From assembly GCA_003327435.1 (NCBI GenBank), contig QOQV01000002.1, forward strand, positions 1-64,000: DNA of 64,000 nucleotides, given 5' to 3'. Shown piece after piece: positions 29,927 to 38,870 of the stretch. Numbering within the stretch: the first letter of the stretch is position 1; each line of letters starts with the position of its first letter. The position numbers and the translations under genes were made by a program. Under the pieces are notes generated by a model, which saw only the letters and a program-made list of their open reading frames with translations, searched no databases and was not told the origin of the DNA. Origin of the DNA: Ignavibacteriota bacterium (GTDB lineage: Bacteria; Bacteroidota; Ignavibacteria; UBA10030; BY39).

Positions 29927-30436
29927 ATGTTTCGTGTCTATTTGGGTTTAGGATCAAATGTTGGGGATAGGCTGAACAATTTAAAGAAAGCCATTGGCGA
30001 ACTGGAAAAAGTTGTAAAGATACTAAATATATCTTCGGTATATGAAACCGAACCGTGGGGTGTTCAAAACCAGGAAAGATTTTATAACTCAGTTGTTGAA
30101 GTTGAAACAGAGCTTTACCCAATTGAATTGCTTGAAAAGCTTCAACAAATAGAATTGAAATTAGGTAGAAAAAAATATACACATATGCAAGCCAGAACTA
30201 TTGATATTGACATTTTGCTTTATCATGGTTGGTCATACGAAACAAATAAACTTGCTGTACCTCACCCGGAGCTTGAAAGAAGGAGATTTGTGCTCGAACC
30301 AATCAGTGAAATTGCTCCTCTGGCTGTTCATCCAATTCTTGGCAAAACTATGATTTCACTTCTTAGACATTGTAGAGACAAAAGTGTCGTTATGAGAACA
30401 ATTTACACACTTAAAACAGATAACTTAAAAAAGTAA
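29927..30436 (+). CDS. folK: 2-amino-4-hydroxy-6-hydroxymethyldihydropteridine pyrophosphokinase
   Basis: An enzyme of about 169 residues that transfers pyrophosphate from ATP to 6-hydroxymethyl-dihydropterin, the step after FolB. ATG 29927 is preferred over TTG 29921, which overlaps the folB stop codon. The HPPK signature is clear: YLGLGSNVGDRLNNLK at the N-terminus, YETEPWGVQNQERFYNSV, and ARTIDIDILLYHG around the catalytic aspartates, followed by PHPELERRRFVLEPISEI. Typical length. Confidence 0.95.
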   Translation: MFRVYLGLGSNVGDRLNNLKKAIGELEKVVKILNISSVYETEPWGVQNQERFYNSVVEVETELYPIELLEKLQQIELKLGRKKYTHMQARTIDIDILLYHGWSYETNKLAVPHPELERRRFVLEPISEIAPLAVHPILGKTMISLLRHCRDKSVVMRTIYTLKTDNLKK

Positions 30437-30446
30437 AGGTGCAAAA

Positions 30447-31124
30447 TTGCAGGATTTAAAATCACTTATCGAAAACACAAATATTCGCTACATTGCAATC
30501 GAGGGTGTTATAGGCGCCGGTAAAACAAGCCTGGCACAAAAATTAGGTGGCGTTCTGGATGCGAAAGTTGTTCTGGAAAGATTTGAAGAAAACCCTTTCT
30601 TACAAAAATTCTATGAGGATCCAATCCACTATGCATTTCAGACACAGATATTTTTTCTTTTAAGTAGATTCAAACAACAGCAGGAACTTATGCAAGCCGA
30701 TTTGTTCCACCGCTTTCTTATTACTGATTATATTTTTGAAAAAGATAAAATTTTTGCATACCTCAATCTTGCAGATGATGAATTAAAACTTTATGAAATG
30801 TTAATTGGTAATATGGAACATAAAATTCCATCGCCAGACCTGGTGGTTTATTTACAATCAAGTGTTGAAAGATTAATGGCAAATATTAAAAAAAGAAATA
30901 GACCAATCGAAAAAAATATTTCAGAAGAGTATATTAGAGATTTAAATGAAGCTTATAATTATTTTTTCTTTCGATATAAAGATGCTCCACTATTAATTGT
31001 TAATGCTACTAAAATTGATTTTGTGAATAAAGAAAAAGATTTTGAAGATCTTTTAATCGAAATTTTACGGCCTGATAAACCTCCTGTTGAATATTATAAT
31101 CCCCCCGATAATAAGAGTATATAA
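30447..31124 (+). CDS. Deoxynucleoside kinase (dCK/dGK family)
   Basis: A 225-residue kinase that phosphorylates deoxynucleosides for salvage. It starts at TTG 30447, seven bases after AAAGG; no in-frame ATG or GTG fits. The P-loop GVIGAGKTSLAQKL (from Gly20) and the substrate/lid segments (RFEENPFLQKFYEDP, IKKRNRPIEKNIS) match the deoxyadenosine/deoxyguanosine kinase family common in Bacteroidota. It lies 10 bases after folK, and its stop overlaps the start of a tiny membrane protein. Confidence 0.9.
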   Translation: MQDLKSLIENTNIRYIAIEGVIGAGKTSLAQKLGGVLDAKVVLERFEENPFLQKFYEDPIHYAFQTQIFFLLSRFKQQQELMQADLFHRFLITDYIFEKDKIFAYLNLADDELKLYEMLIGNMEHKIPSPDLVVYLQSSVERLMANIKKRNRPIEKNISEEYIRDLNEAYNYFFFRYKDAPLLIVNATKIDFVNKEKDFEDLLIEILRPDKPPVEYYNPPDNKSI

Positions 31125-31291
31125 TGCTACGCTTTTTATTAATATTACTTGCCATTTATCTAATCTGGAGAATTCTTAAAAACTTAAAAATAATCATAAC
31201 AAAGAAACATTCTCCTATAAATAAAAAAAATTTTGATCATATAGAGGAGGCAGATTATGAAGATATTACTGATAAAAAAGATGAAGATTGA
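31124..31291 (+). CDS. Very small membrane protein, DUF4834-like
   Basis: A 55-residue gene whose ATG shares its A with the TAA of the kinase gene (TAATG), indicating coupling. Residues 2-18 form one membrane helix (LRFLLILLAIYLIWRIL). A basic linker follows, and the end is acidic: HIEEADYEDITDKKDED. The helix plus an EEADYE(D/E)I tail is a layout I associate with a small Bacteroidota membrane protein family (DUF4834-like). Function is unknown. It is compact, conserved in layout and easily missed by length cut-offs. Confidence 0.7.
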   Translation: MLRFLLILLAIYLIWRILKNLKIIITKKHSPINKKNFDHIEEADYEDITDKKDED

Positions 31292-31324
31292 TTACTTGAA
31301 CTGATATCACTGTAAGATTGTTCA

Positions 31325-31332
31325 TATCTTTG
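31325..31332 (+). promoter_or_regulatory. Predicted -7 element of nadA
   Basis: TATCTTTG, an exact TAnnTTTG match ending 20 bases before the nadA start. The nearest TTG (31296-31298) is 26 bases away, longer than the usual spacer, so the -33 element is uncertain. Confidence 0.35.
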
Positions 31333-31352
31333 AAATAAATATTAACGATATT

Positions 31353-32306
31353 ATGATAATCCAAGTTGAAGAAAAGGTACCTGTTGATTTAGAAACAGAA
31401 ATTTTGAAATTGAAAAAAGAACTGAATGCTGTAATTCTTGCTCATTATTATCAATATTCTGAAATTCAGGATATTGCAGATTTTGTTGGTGATAGTTTGG
31501 AATTGTCGCGTAAAGCAGCAAATGCAGAAGCTGATGTTATTGTTTTTGCTGGTGTACATTTTATGGCTGAAACAGCTAAGATTCTAAGCCCGAATAAACA
31601 GGTACTCCTTCCGGATCTTGAAGCAGGTTGTTCGTTAGCGGAAGGTTGTCCGTCTGATGCATTCAAAGAATTTCGTGAAGCTCACCCGGATCACATTGCA
31701 ATTACCTACATAAATTCTTCAGCGGAAGTCAAGGCATTAAGCGATATAATTTGTACTTCAAGCAGTGCTGAAAAAATTATAAAAAAAATTCCAACAGATA
31801 AACCAATCCTTTTTGCACCAGATAAAAACCTTGGAAAATACTTAATTAAAAAAACCGGAAGAGATATGCTACTGTGGCAGGGAAGTTGCATAGTCCACGA
31901 AACCTTCAATCAAAGAAAAATAATCGAATTGAAACTTAAACATCCAAATGCCAAGCTGATTGCACATCCTGAATGTGAGGAACCTCTTTTAAACGAAGCT
32001 GACTATATTGCTTCGACGAGCGGACTATTAAATTTTGTTAAGCAAAGTACTGACAAAGAATTTATCGTTGCAACTGAAGTCGGAATCATCCATCAAATGC
32101 AAAAAGCTTGCCCGGATAAAATTTTTATACCAGCTCCTAAAAATGATGAAGCCTGTTCCTGCAACGAATGCCCCTATATGAAATTAAATACTCTCGAAAA
32201 ACTCTATCTCTGTATGAAAAATCGTTCACCAGAAATAATTATCCCAGAAGACATCAGATTAAAAGCGCTCGTCCCCATACAGAGAATGTTAGAAATGAGC
32301 CTATAA
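31353..32306 (+). CDS. nadA: Quinolinate synthase
   Basis: A 317-residue [4Fe-4S] enzyme that condenses iminoaspartate with dihydroxyacetone phosphate to quinolinate in NAD synthesis. Candidate cluster ligands are Cys93 ([10 protein letters not shown]), Cys179 (QGSCIVHE) and a cysteine in [10 protein letters not shown] (268-273). Other matches are [20 protein letters not shown] and HPECEEPLL. Length is that of the short NadA form. No nadB or nadC is adjacent. It is followed by an intergenic gap and a new promoter. Confidence 0.95.
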   Translation: MIIQVEEKVPVDLETEILKLKKELNAVILAHYYQYSEIQDIADFVGDSLELSRKAANAEADVIVFAGVHFMAETAKILSPNKQVLLPDLEAGCSLAEGCPSDAFKEFREAHPDHIAITYINSSAEVKALSDIICTSSSAEKIIKKIPTDKPILFAPDKNLGKYLIKKTGRDMLLWQGSCIVHETFNQRKIIELKLKHPNAKLIAHPECEEPLLNEADYIASTSGLLNFVKQSTDKEFIVATEVGIIHQMQKACPDKIFIPAPKNDEACSCNECPYMKLNTLEKLYLCMKNRSPEIIIPEDIRLKALVPIQRMLEMSL

Positions 32307-32340
32307 TCCTCCTTATAAACCATAATTTTTAATGTTTTAC

Positions 32341-32371
32341 TTGAAATTCTGATTGTAATATATTATATTAC
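32341..32371 (+). promoter_or_regulatory. Predicted promoter of the Tol-Pal-like operon
   Basis: TTG at 32341-32343, a 20-base spacer, then TATATTAC at 32364-32371. The start codon is only nine bases further, so the first gene may be transcribed with almost no leader. Confidence 0.35.
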
Positions 32372-32379
32372 ATTAAGTT

Positions 32380-35300
32380 ATGAAAATTAAAAACAGATGG
32401 TATTACATATTGAGTAAGAAGATTATATCTTTATTGCTTTTTATTTTCGCATTATATTCATTCGTTTTTGCTCAACATCCTTTGCTTGAAGATAAAAAGA
32501 TAAATCTTAATCCTTTACAGGAAAGTAAAGAGCTAATCAATAATGGAATGTATCAGAAAGCACAATGGTTGCTTGAAGAATTTTTGCATAGCAGTGGTGA
32601 ATCTGAAAATAAATTTGAAGGTTACTATCTGCTCGTTTTATCATTTGTGGCTCAAAAAAAATATGAGGATGCTTATTTTACAAGCCAGGAATTGCTGAAG
32701 CAGAGTGTTCCAGAATATTATTCAACTCGTTTGCTTTATCTAAATGCAAACAGCGCTTTTTTTACAGATAGATTTAGTTCAGCAATTGAATCATTACAAA
32801 AGTTACTTGAGACATCTCGAGATAATGTAATTAAATTTAATTCATATTATTGGCTTGCAGCATCTTTTTTAAAAATTAATAATACAACTCAAGCTGAACA
32901 AAATATTCTTCTGGCATATCAGAATTATGATTCAAGCACATATGAGTATATTTATGATAATGTCGGTAAAGATGATGTGTTGTTCCTCTGGGCAGAAATT
33001 CTTGAACAAAAAGGGGACATTCAACAAGCCATAGCAAAACTGGAACAGCTAATTCGTGATTTTGAGAAAAGTGAATTGTCTGTTGATGCTAAGTTGAAAC
33101 TTGCAATTAACTTAATGAATATTGGTCGGTACGGTTCCGCTTTAAATCATCTGAATTCAGTGCAACCTAAAAAAGCCCAACAAAAAAGTTTATGGCTATT
33201 TTCAAAAGCTGAAGCTGAATACGCACTCGCAAATTACGAAATTGCATCCAAAGATTATAAATCATTCATAGCGAATTTCCCAGCAGGGAATCTAACCAGA
33301 AAAGCCAGATATGGTTTAGCCTGGTCGTACCTAAACTTAAAAGATTATCCTAATTCTGTAAAATATTTTAGGCAAACACTTGGTCAAAATGATTCATTAA
33401 CCGAAAGCTCACTTTTTCATATTGGGGTTTTGTTGAGTTTGTTGGACAGTACAGCATCTGCTGTTACAACTTTTGAGGAGTTAATTGAAAAATTCCCGTA
33501 CGGTCAATATACTGATAAAGCATATTATCAAATAGGTATGATTAGATTTAGAACGGGTCAATATCCTGAGGCAAGGCGAAGTTTTCAAATTGCGGCACGA
33601 CTTTTCCCAAATAGTGATATTCGTGCTGATTCTTACCGGATGTTAGGCGAATTAAGTTTAATTGTCGGTGATATATCTAACGCTCAGTTTGCTTTTGCTC
33701 AAGCTCAGAAGTTTTCAAAAGTTGATTCTCTCACAGCTACAGCTATGTTTCAGGAGGGTGTGGCACTTTATCAATTGGGCAGATTTAGAAGTAGCTCTGA
33801 AAAATTTTCTGAGTATGTCAGGAAATTTAAGAATCATAACAAATTTGCAGAAGGTTATTTCTGGTTGGCTGAAGCTTTATATCAGGATGGTAAGTATGGA
33901 GAATCGGAAAATGCATATTTGAATGCAGTTAAATTTTTAAACAGGGATAATCCTAAACGGATTTCTGCACTATATGGTTTGGCATGGACACTTTTTGAAC
34001 AGAAAAAGTTTCGTCAGGCAATAACTGCTTTTGACAATTTCATCGCCGAAAGTCCAAATGTAGCCGAAAAACTCGAAGCATCCCTTCGTAAAGCGGATTG
34101 CTATTTTTACTTGCGAGATTATGAAAATGCAACAAAAATTTATGCTTCATTGTCAGAAGATAAAAAGAATCAGCGGCTTGCTGAGTATGCAGCTTTTCAA
34201 CTGGCATTAGCTTATATCCAACGAGGTGAGATAACTAGAGGGATAGAACATCTTAAGAATTTTTTAAATAAATTTCCTGGTTCTATTTACTCGGAAGTTG
34301 TTCAGTTTAATATTGCCTGGGCATATTTTACAAACGAACAGTTTACAAACGCAAATGATGAATTCAATGTTTTCTTATCAAAATATCCTGAAAGTCAATT
34401 AATGCCAAGGGTACTTTTAAATAAAGGTGATGCTTTTTATAATCTCAATGAATACGATAGTTCAATAGTTTATTATAGGCGAGTAATTGAAGAATATCCC
34501 TCAAGTTTGTTACGAAGTGATGCAATTAATGGTTTGCAGTTTGCATATCAAGCACAGGGAAAATCATCAGAAGCCATTTCGGTTATCGAGGATTTAATAG
34601 CAAAGCAGTCAGATAACACAGCAAGTGAAGATCTGTTGATTCGAAAAGCAGATATACTTTTTGAGCAGGGTAATTTTGGCCAGGCAGCAAACGAGTATCT
34701 TAAAATTATAGGACTGCAAACCAGTGATTTGATTCAAGCAAAATCCTTATATCAACTTGGTAGATGTTTTGAGTATGAAAACAATCCTCAAAAATCAGCT
34801 GAGTACTTTAATTTAGTTATAAAAAAATATCCTGCGAGTGATTTCGCACCTCAATCCGCACTATCTCTTGCTTATCTTCTACAGAAACAAAAGCAATATA
34901 AGGAAGCAATTTATTATCTTCAGCTTTTTGAAACGGATTATCAAAGTTCACCACTTGTCTGGGAAGCAAGATATAATCTTGGAGTTGCCTTACTGAACCA
35001 GAAGGAACTTGATAATGCAAAAAAACAGTTTGAGAAAGTTATTGGTTTAGCTCCTTCCAATGAAGTATTTGCTTTTAGAAGCCGTTTACAAATTGCTCGT
35101 ATGCTTCAAAATCGTAAATTTTATTCTGCTTCAAATGATACTCTTACGGTTATTATTAACAATTTGAATGACGACATTGCAGCAGAAGCGCTATTGTTAA
35201 TGGGTGAAAATTATTTATTCCTCAAAGATCCAAAATCAGCGCTTGATGCTTTTAATCAAGTGGTGGAAGCATTTGCAAATTATCCACTTCTGGTTGAAAG

Positions 35301-35442
35301 AGCATTACTTGGTAGCGGAGAATGCTACGAAAGATTAAAAGATCGAAATCAGGCAAAAAAGATATATCAGCAAATTTTGCAAAATCCAATAGATCCAGCC
35401 GTGAAAAAAGATGCTGAGGAAAGATTAAGGAGGTTGAAGTGA
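32380..35442 (+). CDS. Large periplasmic TPR-repeat protein
   Basis: A 1020-residue protein with a signal peptide (about 1-31, FAQ). Almost the whole mature protein consists of tetratricopeptide-type helical hairpins, for example SAIESLQKLLETS, GQYTDKAYYQIGMIRFRTGQ and AKSLYQLGRCFEYENNPQKS. Many have the ...FPNSDIRADSYRMLGEL pattern of outer-membrane-lipoprotein/YbgF-like TPRs. It is the first gene of an operon with ExbB/D, TonB and OmpA-like genes. It occupies the position of CpoB/YbgF in a Tol-Pal layout, but is far larger. It probably scaffolds envelope proteins in the periplasm. It overlaps the next gene by four bases. Confidence 0.85.
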   Translation: MKIKNRWYYILSKKIISLLLFIFALYSFVFAQHPLLEDKKINLNPLQESKELINNGMYQKAQWLLEEFLHSSGESENKFEGYYLLVLSFVAQKKYEDAYFTSQELLKQSVPEYYSTRLLYLNANSAFFTDRFSSAIESLQKLLETSRDNVIKFNSYYWLAASFLKINNTTQAEQNILLAYQNYDSSTYEYIYDNVGKDDVLFLWAEILEQKGDIQQAIAKLEQLIRDFEKSELSVDAKLKLAINLMNIGRYGSALNHLNSVQPKKAQQKSLWLFSKAEAEYALANYEIASKDYKSFIANFPAGNLTRKARYGLAWSYLNLKDYPNSVKYFRQTLGQNDSLTESSLFHIGVLLSLLDSTASAVTTFEELIEKFPYGQYTDKAYYQIGMIRFRTGQYPEARRSFQIAARLFPNSDIRADSYRMLGELSLIVGDISNAQFAFAQAQKFSKVDSLTATAMFQEGVALYQLGRFRSSSEKFSEYVRKFKNHNKFAEGYFWLAEALYQDGKYGESENAYLNAVKFLNRDNPKRISALYGLAWTLFEQKKFRQAITAFDNFIAESPNVAEKLEASLRKADCYFYLRDYENATKIYASLSEDKKNQRLAEYAAFQLALAYIQRGEITRGIEHLKNFLNKFPGSIYSEVVQFNIAWAYFTNEQFTNANDEFNVFLSKYPESQLMPRVLLNKGDAFYNLNEYDSSIVYYRRVIEEYPSSLLRSDAINGLQFAYQAQGKSSEAISVIEDLIAKQSDNTASEDLLIRKADILFEQGNFGQAANEYLKIIGLQTSDLIQAKSLYQLGRCFEYENNPQKSAEYFNLVIKKYPASDFAPQSALSLAYLLQKQKQYKEAIYYLQLFETDYQSSPLVWEARYNLGVALLNQKELDNAKKQFEKVIGLAPSNEVFAFRSRLQIARMLQNRKFYSASNDTLTVIINNLNDDIAAEALLLMGENYLFLKDPKSALDAFNQVVEAFANYPLLVERALLGSGECYERLKDRNQAKKIYQQILQNPIDPAVKKDAEERLRRLK

Positions 35443-37040
35443 CGAGAATTATTTTCAAACTTATTTTCTTGTTCCCATTTTTATTGGTTGCTCAACAGCA
35501 AAAGGAAGAACAAAAGGAACTTCCAAAACTTGATATCCCTGAAATAACAATCGTAGGGAAAAAAGCTATTACATTACCATTTGCAAAAAAAGGTGAATAC
35601 AATATTATAGATTATGTTACCCCTCAAAAACCTGATTCATCAATGCTTGGTGTCAAACAGCTATTATTGGCTTCCGGAACAAGACATTATAGTGCAATTA
35701 ATTTCACTGAAAAACTGAATGGATATCTTGAAGCTGGTTTCGGAAACTTTTCTCGTGTTCATCTGCTTGGACTTATTCGCTATTCTGACGCCGTGTGGGA
35801 AGCTTCGTTAAGAACTGGTTATAATTCTACATCAGGTCATGTAAAAAACTCTGATGGAAATCGTTTTTCGATTGGTGTTGATTTTGGGACAATGATTAAT
35901 ACCGACAATGAATATTTGAGAAGTTTTCGTATTGTTAATCTTCTTGATTTTGCATCCGATAAATTTGGTATCTATGGTTTCAGGGATTCTACTGTGCGCC
36001 GTTCACGACAGATTTTAAGCTTTAAAACAAATTTAGCTTCATCAGAATTTAAGTCCATTTCGTTTAATTTCCTGCTTGGATTGAATTCCTTTAAGATTGA
36101 AGACAACGATAGATTTAATTCTTCAGTATTCTTACCGGAGTTCAGAATATCTTCATCTTTCAATGTTTCCAAAGTAAGCTTTTTATCTAAATTGTCGTAC
36201 GAAACATCGTTAATAAATTATTCCATTCCGACTGAATCACCGACTTTATTGCAAATTTCTCTTCTGTCACAAACCTATCTTAACGAAAATATTTATACAT
36301 CATTTGGTTTTAAATACATTAATGGTACTAATTCCGATGGTGGTTATCAAAGATTTTTTTATCCAGCTGGAATAATCAAGATAAATTTTGGTTCTAATTT
36401 AAAATTCTCAATCTGGTTTGAGCCTGATGTAATAAATAATTCATACATTTCTTTTATGCTCGAAAATCCTTTCCTGAGCCGCGAGTTGCTCCTGAGATTC
36501 TCTTTTAAACCTGTAAATCTTGGTGTGGGAGTGGACTATTCATATAAGTTTTTATCTTTATATACAAAATTATCGTATGCGAAACTTAACAATGCTTTTT
36601 ATCCATTCGTAAAGAATGAAGCAATATATTTAGGTTATGCAGATGTTGATGAATTTAAAATTGATATTAAGGGTATTTTTGAAATCACTAAACAAATTAA
36701 ACTTTATACAAATTGGGTTTATAACAACTCCAGAATGAAAAGTATAAAACAACAACTCTTTATGCGACCCGAATTTCAGATGCAAAATAAGATTGAGTAT
36801 GCTTTGGAATTTCCGTTAAAAGTTTTTCTGTCAGCTGACTATTACACTAAAAGGTTACTGGAGCAGTATCATAGTTTACCTGCTTATTTTGTTTTAGGAA
36901 TTGGAGCAAATACAAACATCATAAAGAAAACAATGATGAGCTTCGAATTAAATAATCTTTTAAATACAGATTACGATTATTTTTATGGTTATCCGGCACC
37001 TGGTGTAACATTAATGGTTAAATTTCAGTATAATTTCTAA
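35439..37040 (+). CDS. Outer-membrane beta-barrel protein, receptor-like without a plug
   Basis: A 533-residue exported protein starting at GTG 35439 within the TPR gene's stop (GTGA overlap). The signal peptide ends near LLVAQ. A segment PEITIVGKKAITLPFAKKGE (about 35-54) resembles the region before TonB-receptor barrels, but no plug domain is recognisable. The remainder is alternating aromatic beta strands ending FQYNF, as in outer-membrane barrels. A late motif (ELNNLLNTDYDYFYGYPAPG) matches the last strands of TonB receptors. The genes around it are TPR and ExbB/ExbD/TonB. Likely a small barrel partner of that energising complex; substrate unknown. Confidence 0.75.
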   Translation: MTRIIFKLIFLFPFLLVAQQQKEEQKELPKLDIPEITIVGKKAITLPFAKKGEYNIIDYVTPQKPDSSMLGVKQLLLASGTRHYSAINFTEKLNGYLEAGFGNFSRVHLLGLIRYSDAVWEASLRTGYNSTSGHVKNSDGNRFSIGVDFGTMINTDNEYLRSFRIVNLLDFASDKFGIYGFRDSTVRRSRQILSFKTNLASSEFKSISFNFLLGLNSFKIEDNDRFNSSVFLPEFRISSSFNVSKVSFLSKLSYETSLINYSIPTESPTLLQISLLSQTYLNENIYTSFGFKYINGTNSDGGYQRFFYPAGIIKINFGSNLKFSIWFEPDVINNSYISFMLENPFLSRELLLRFSFKPVNLGVGVDYSYKFLSLYTKLSYAKLNNAFYPFVKNEAIYLGYADVDEFKIDIKGIFEITKQIKLYTNWVYNNSRMKSIKQQLFMRPEFQMQNKIEYALEFPLKVFLSADYYTKRLLEQYHSLPAYFVLGIGANTNIIKKTMMSFELNNLLNTDYDYFYGYPAPGVTLMVKFQYNF

Positions 37041-37058
37041 AATTTTAAGGATGTAGCT

Positions 37059-37724
37059 ATGGATTTAATAACAATGTTTGTTAAAGGTGGTATAATGATG
37101 TATGCAATCTTGCTTACATCATTGGTAGCAGTTTACATTTTTATCGAAAGGTACTTAATTTTGAAGAAATCAAAACCCAGCACAGGCAGATTTGAAATGA
37201 GTTTGCGTATGATGTTGGGCAAAAACGATTTAGACCATGCGAAGGAATTTGCAATTCAGGATCGTTCACCATCTGGAAGAATTGTGCTTGCTGCTCTCGA
37301 AAAAGTGCATCATCATCCTGGAAGAGTTCGTGAAGCAATTGAAGATCAGGGCAGGGAAGAAGTGGCTCAATTAGAAAAACATTTGGGCATACTGGCTTCA
37401 ATTGCAGGAATTGCACCAATGCTCGGATTTCTTGGAACTGTACTGGGTATGATTGCAGCATTTCAAGCAGTCGCAGCTACTGGTGGTCAGGCATCCCCAG
37501 TTGAGTTAGCTGACGGTATATGGGAAGCTTTGATAACAACCGCTTTTGGATTGTTTGTTGGTATCGCTGCCTATGCCGCTTACAATTGGCTTGTCGCAAG
37601 AACTCAGGAAGTTGCAATTCAAATGGAAAGAATCGGAAGAGAAATCTTAGATATCATCGAAGAAGAATTGCATGCATCAAACAATTCTAAAACAAAAGTT
37701 AAAAATTTTGAGGAAGTGAAATGA
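37059..37724 (+). CDS. exbB: ExbB/TolQ-type proton channel protein
   Basis: A 221-residue inner-membrane protein with three helices: about 12-30, 108-137 (LGILASIAGIAPMLGFLGTV) and 150-180 (ALITTAFGLFVGIAAYAAYN). These match the MotA/TolQ/ExbB family, which couples the proton gradient to TonB or TolA. The Pro/Gly-rich second helix and the Thr-rich third helix are conserved. It overlaps exbD by four bases. Whether it belongs to the TonB or Tol subtype cannot be settled from sequence alone; the neighbour with a TonB C-domain favours ExbB. Confidence 0.92.
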   Translation: MDLITMFVKGGIMMYAILLTSLVAVYIFIERYLILKKSKPSTGRFEMSLRMMLGKNDLDHAKEFAIQDRSPSGRIVLAALEKVHHHPGRVREAIEDQGREEVAQLEKHLGILASIAGIAPMLGFLGTVLGMIAAFQAVAATGGQASPVELADGIWEALITTAFGLFVGIAAYAAYNWLVARTQEVAIQMERIGREILDIIEEELHASNNSKTKVKNFEEVK

Positions 37725-38122
37725 ACTTTCAGTTTCAAGCCCATAAAAAATATTTAAGTGCGTTTAATTTCTCTTCACTTACAGATATAGTACTATTGCT
37801 TCTGATTTTTTTTCTATTGACTTCAGTTTTTACGGTTATGCGGGGAATGGATATTACGCTTCCAAAAGCAACAACTGCACAACCTCCGCAAAAGAAAACT
37901 ATATCGGTTGCATACTCTAAAGACAAAAAACTTTTTGTGGAAGGTAAGCAAGTCACAAAAGAACAACTCGGAGAAAGTTTAAAAAAAATCTTTACTCCTG
38001 AACATCAAATCGTTATACAGGCAGATAAAAGTTTGATACTTGAAGAAGTTATTGAAATACTTGATATCGCTAAAGGTGTAGGTGCCACAAAATTATTTAT
38101 TGCAACTGAACAAGCAAAATAA
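37721..38122 (+). CDS. exbD: ExbD/TolR-type proton channel protein
   Basis: A 133-residue protein with one N-terminal membrane helix (about 20-38) containing the conserved proton-path aspartate, Asp22 in SLTDIVLLLLIFFLL, then ITLPKA and a periplasmic domain with QADKSL near its end. This is the standard ExbD/TolR build. Its start overlaps the exbB stop codon (ATGA) and its stop is one base before the TonB-like gene. It forms the channel stator with ExbB. Confidence 0.92.
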   Translation: MNFQFQAHKKYLSAFNFSSLTDIVLLLLIFFLLTSVFTVMRGMDITLPKATTAQPPQKKTISVAYSKDKKLFVEGKQVTKEQLGESLKKIFTPEHQIVIQADKSLILEEVIEILDIAKGVGATKLFIATEQAK

Positions 38123-38123
38123 A

Positions 38124-38837
38124 ATGGATAAGCAGTTTGAAATAACTTTATTAAATGAGAAGCAGATTCGTCTGATTTCAACTGCTGGAACTATAATTTT
38201 TCATCTTATCCTGTTCCTTCTGTTAGCATTACTAAGATTAAAATCGCCGCAACCTATGGAAATGATAGAACTTGAATGGGGAAGTAGTAGTGGTGCACCA
38301 AACCAAAGTTCTGTTCAGGAGCAAACGGAAATTCCACAGACAAAGACAGAAAAAGTTGTTGAAACAGGTGCTAAAGCCGAGAAAGCAAAAGTTGATTTAC
38401 CTGTTACAAAAAGTGAATCTGATGAATCAATTGCATTAAAGAACAAGAAAAAAGCAGATAAGATTGAACGAAAACCTTCGGAGGCAGTGAAGCCAGAACA
38501 TTCAAAAGTCCCGCGCGTTAATCGTTCCGCAGCTGCAGGTGCAGGAAAAACCACCGGTTATTCGATTGAATGGTCTGGTGTCGGCTTTAGAAAATTATTG
38601 AGTGGTAGAATGCCAGTTTATCCTGAAGGTACTGATAAAGAAATGCCAGTTGTGCTTCAGTTTACTGTTATGCCCGATGGAAGTGTAACCAGCATCGTTC
38701 CTGTTCGTAGAAGTGATGAAATTCTTGAACGCGAAGCAATTTCAGCTCTTAAAACCTGGCGCTTCGATCCTTTGCCTGCTCAATATGAGCAGGTACCGCA
38801 AATTGGTAAAGTAACTTTTAATTTTAAACTTGAATAA
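38124..38837 (+). CDS. tonB: TonB-like energy-transducing protein
   Basis: A 237-residue protein. ATG 38124 is chosen rather than an in-frame ATG at 38082 inside exbD because the downstream start gives a clean N-terminus and follows the exbD stop by one base. A membrane helix (about 20-38) contains a histidine (His27), as in the TonB family helix. A long Lys/Glu-rich periplasmic linker (about 45-145) follows. The C-terminal TonB domain (about 155-237) is indicated by VVLQFTVMPDGSVTSIVPVR and AISALKTWRFDPLP. It delivers ExbB/D energy to outer-membrane receptors, possibly the barrel protein two genes upstream. Confidence 0.9.
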   Translation: MDKQFEITLLNEKQIRLISTAGTIIFHLILFLLLALLRLKSPQPMEMIELEWGSSSGAPNQSSVQEQTEIPQTKTEKVVETGAKAEKAKVDLPVTKSESDESIALKNKKKADKIERKPSEAVKPEHSKVPRVNRSAAAGAGKTTGYSIEWSGVGFRKLLSGRMPVYPEGTDKEMPVVLQFTVMPDGSVTSIVPVRRSDEILEREAISALKTWRFDPLPAQYEQVPQIGKVTFNFKLE

Positions 38838-38870
38838 TTTAAAAAATAAATAAAAGAATGGAGATGATAT

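Noticed and set aside
37141-37461. 106-codon minus-strand frame
   Set aside because: Lies within exbB on the opposite strand; no ribosome-binding site or family.
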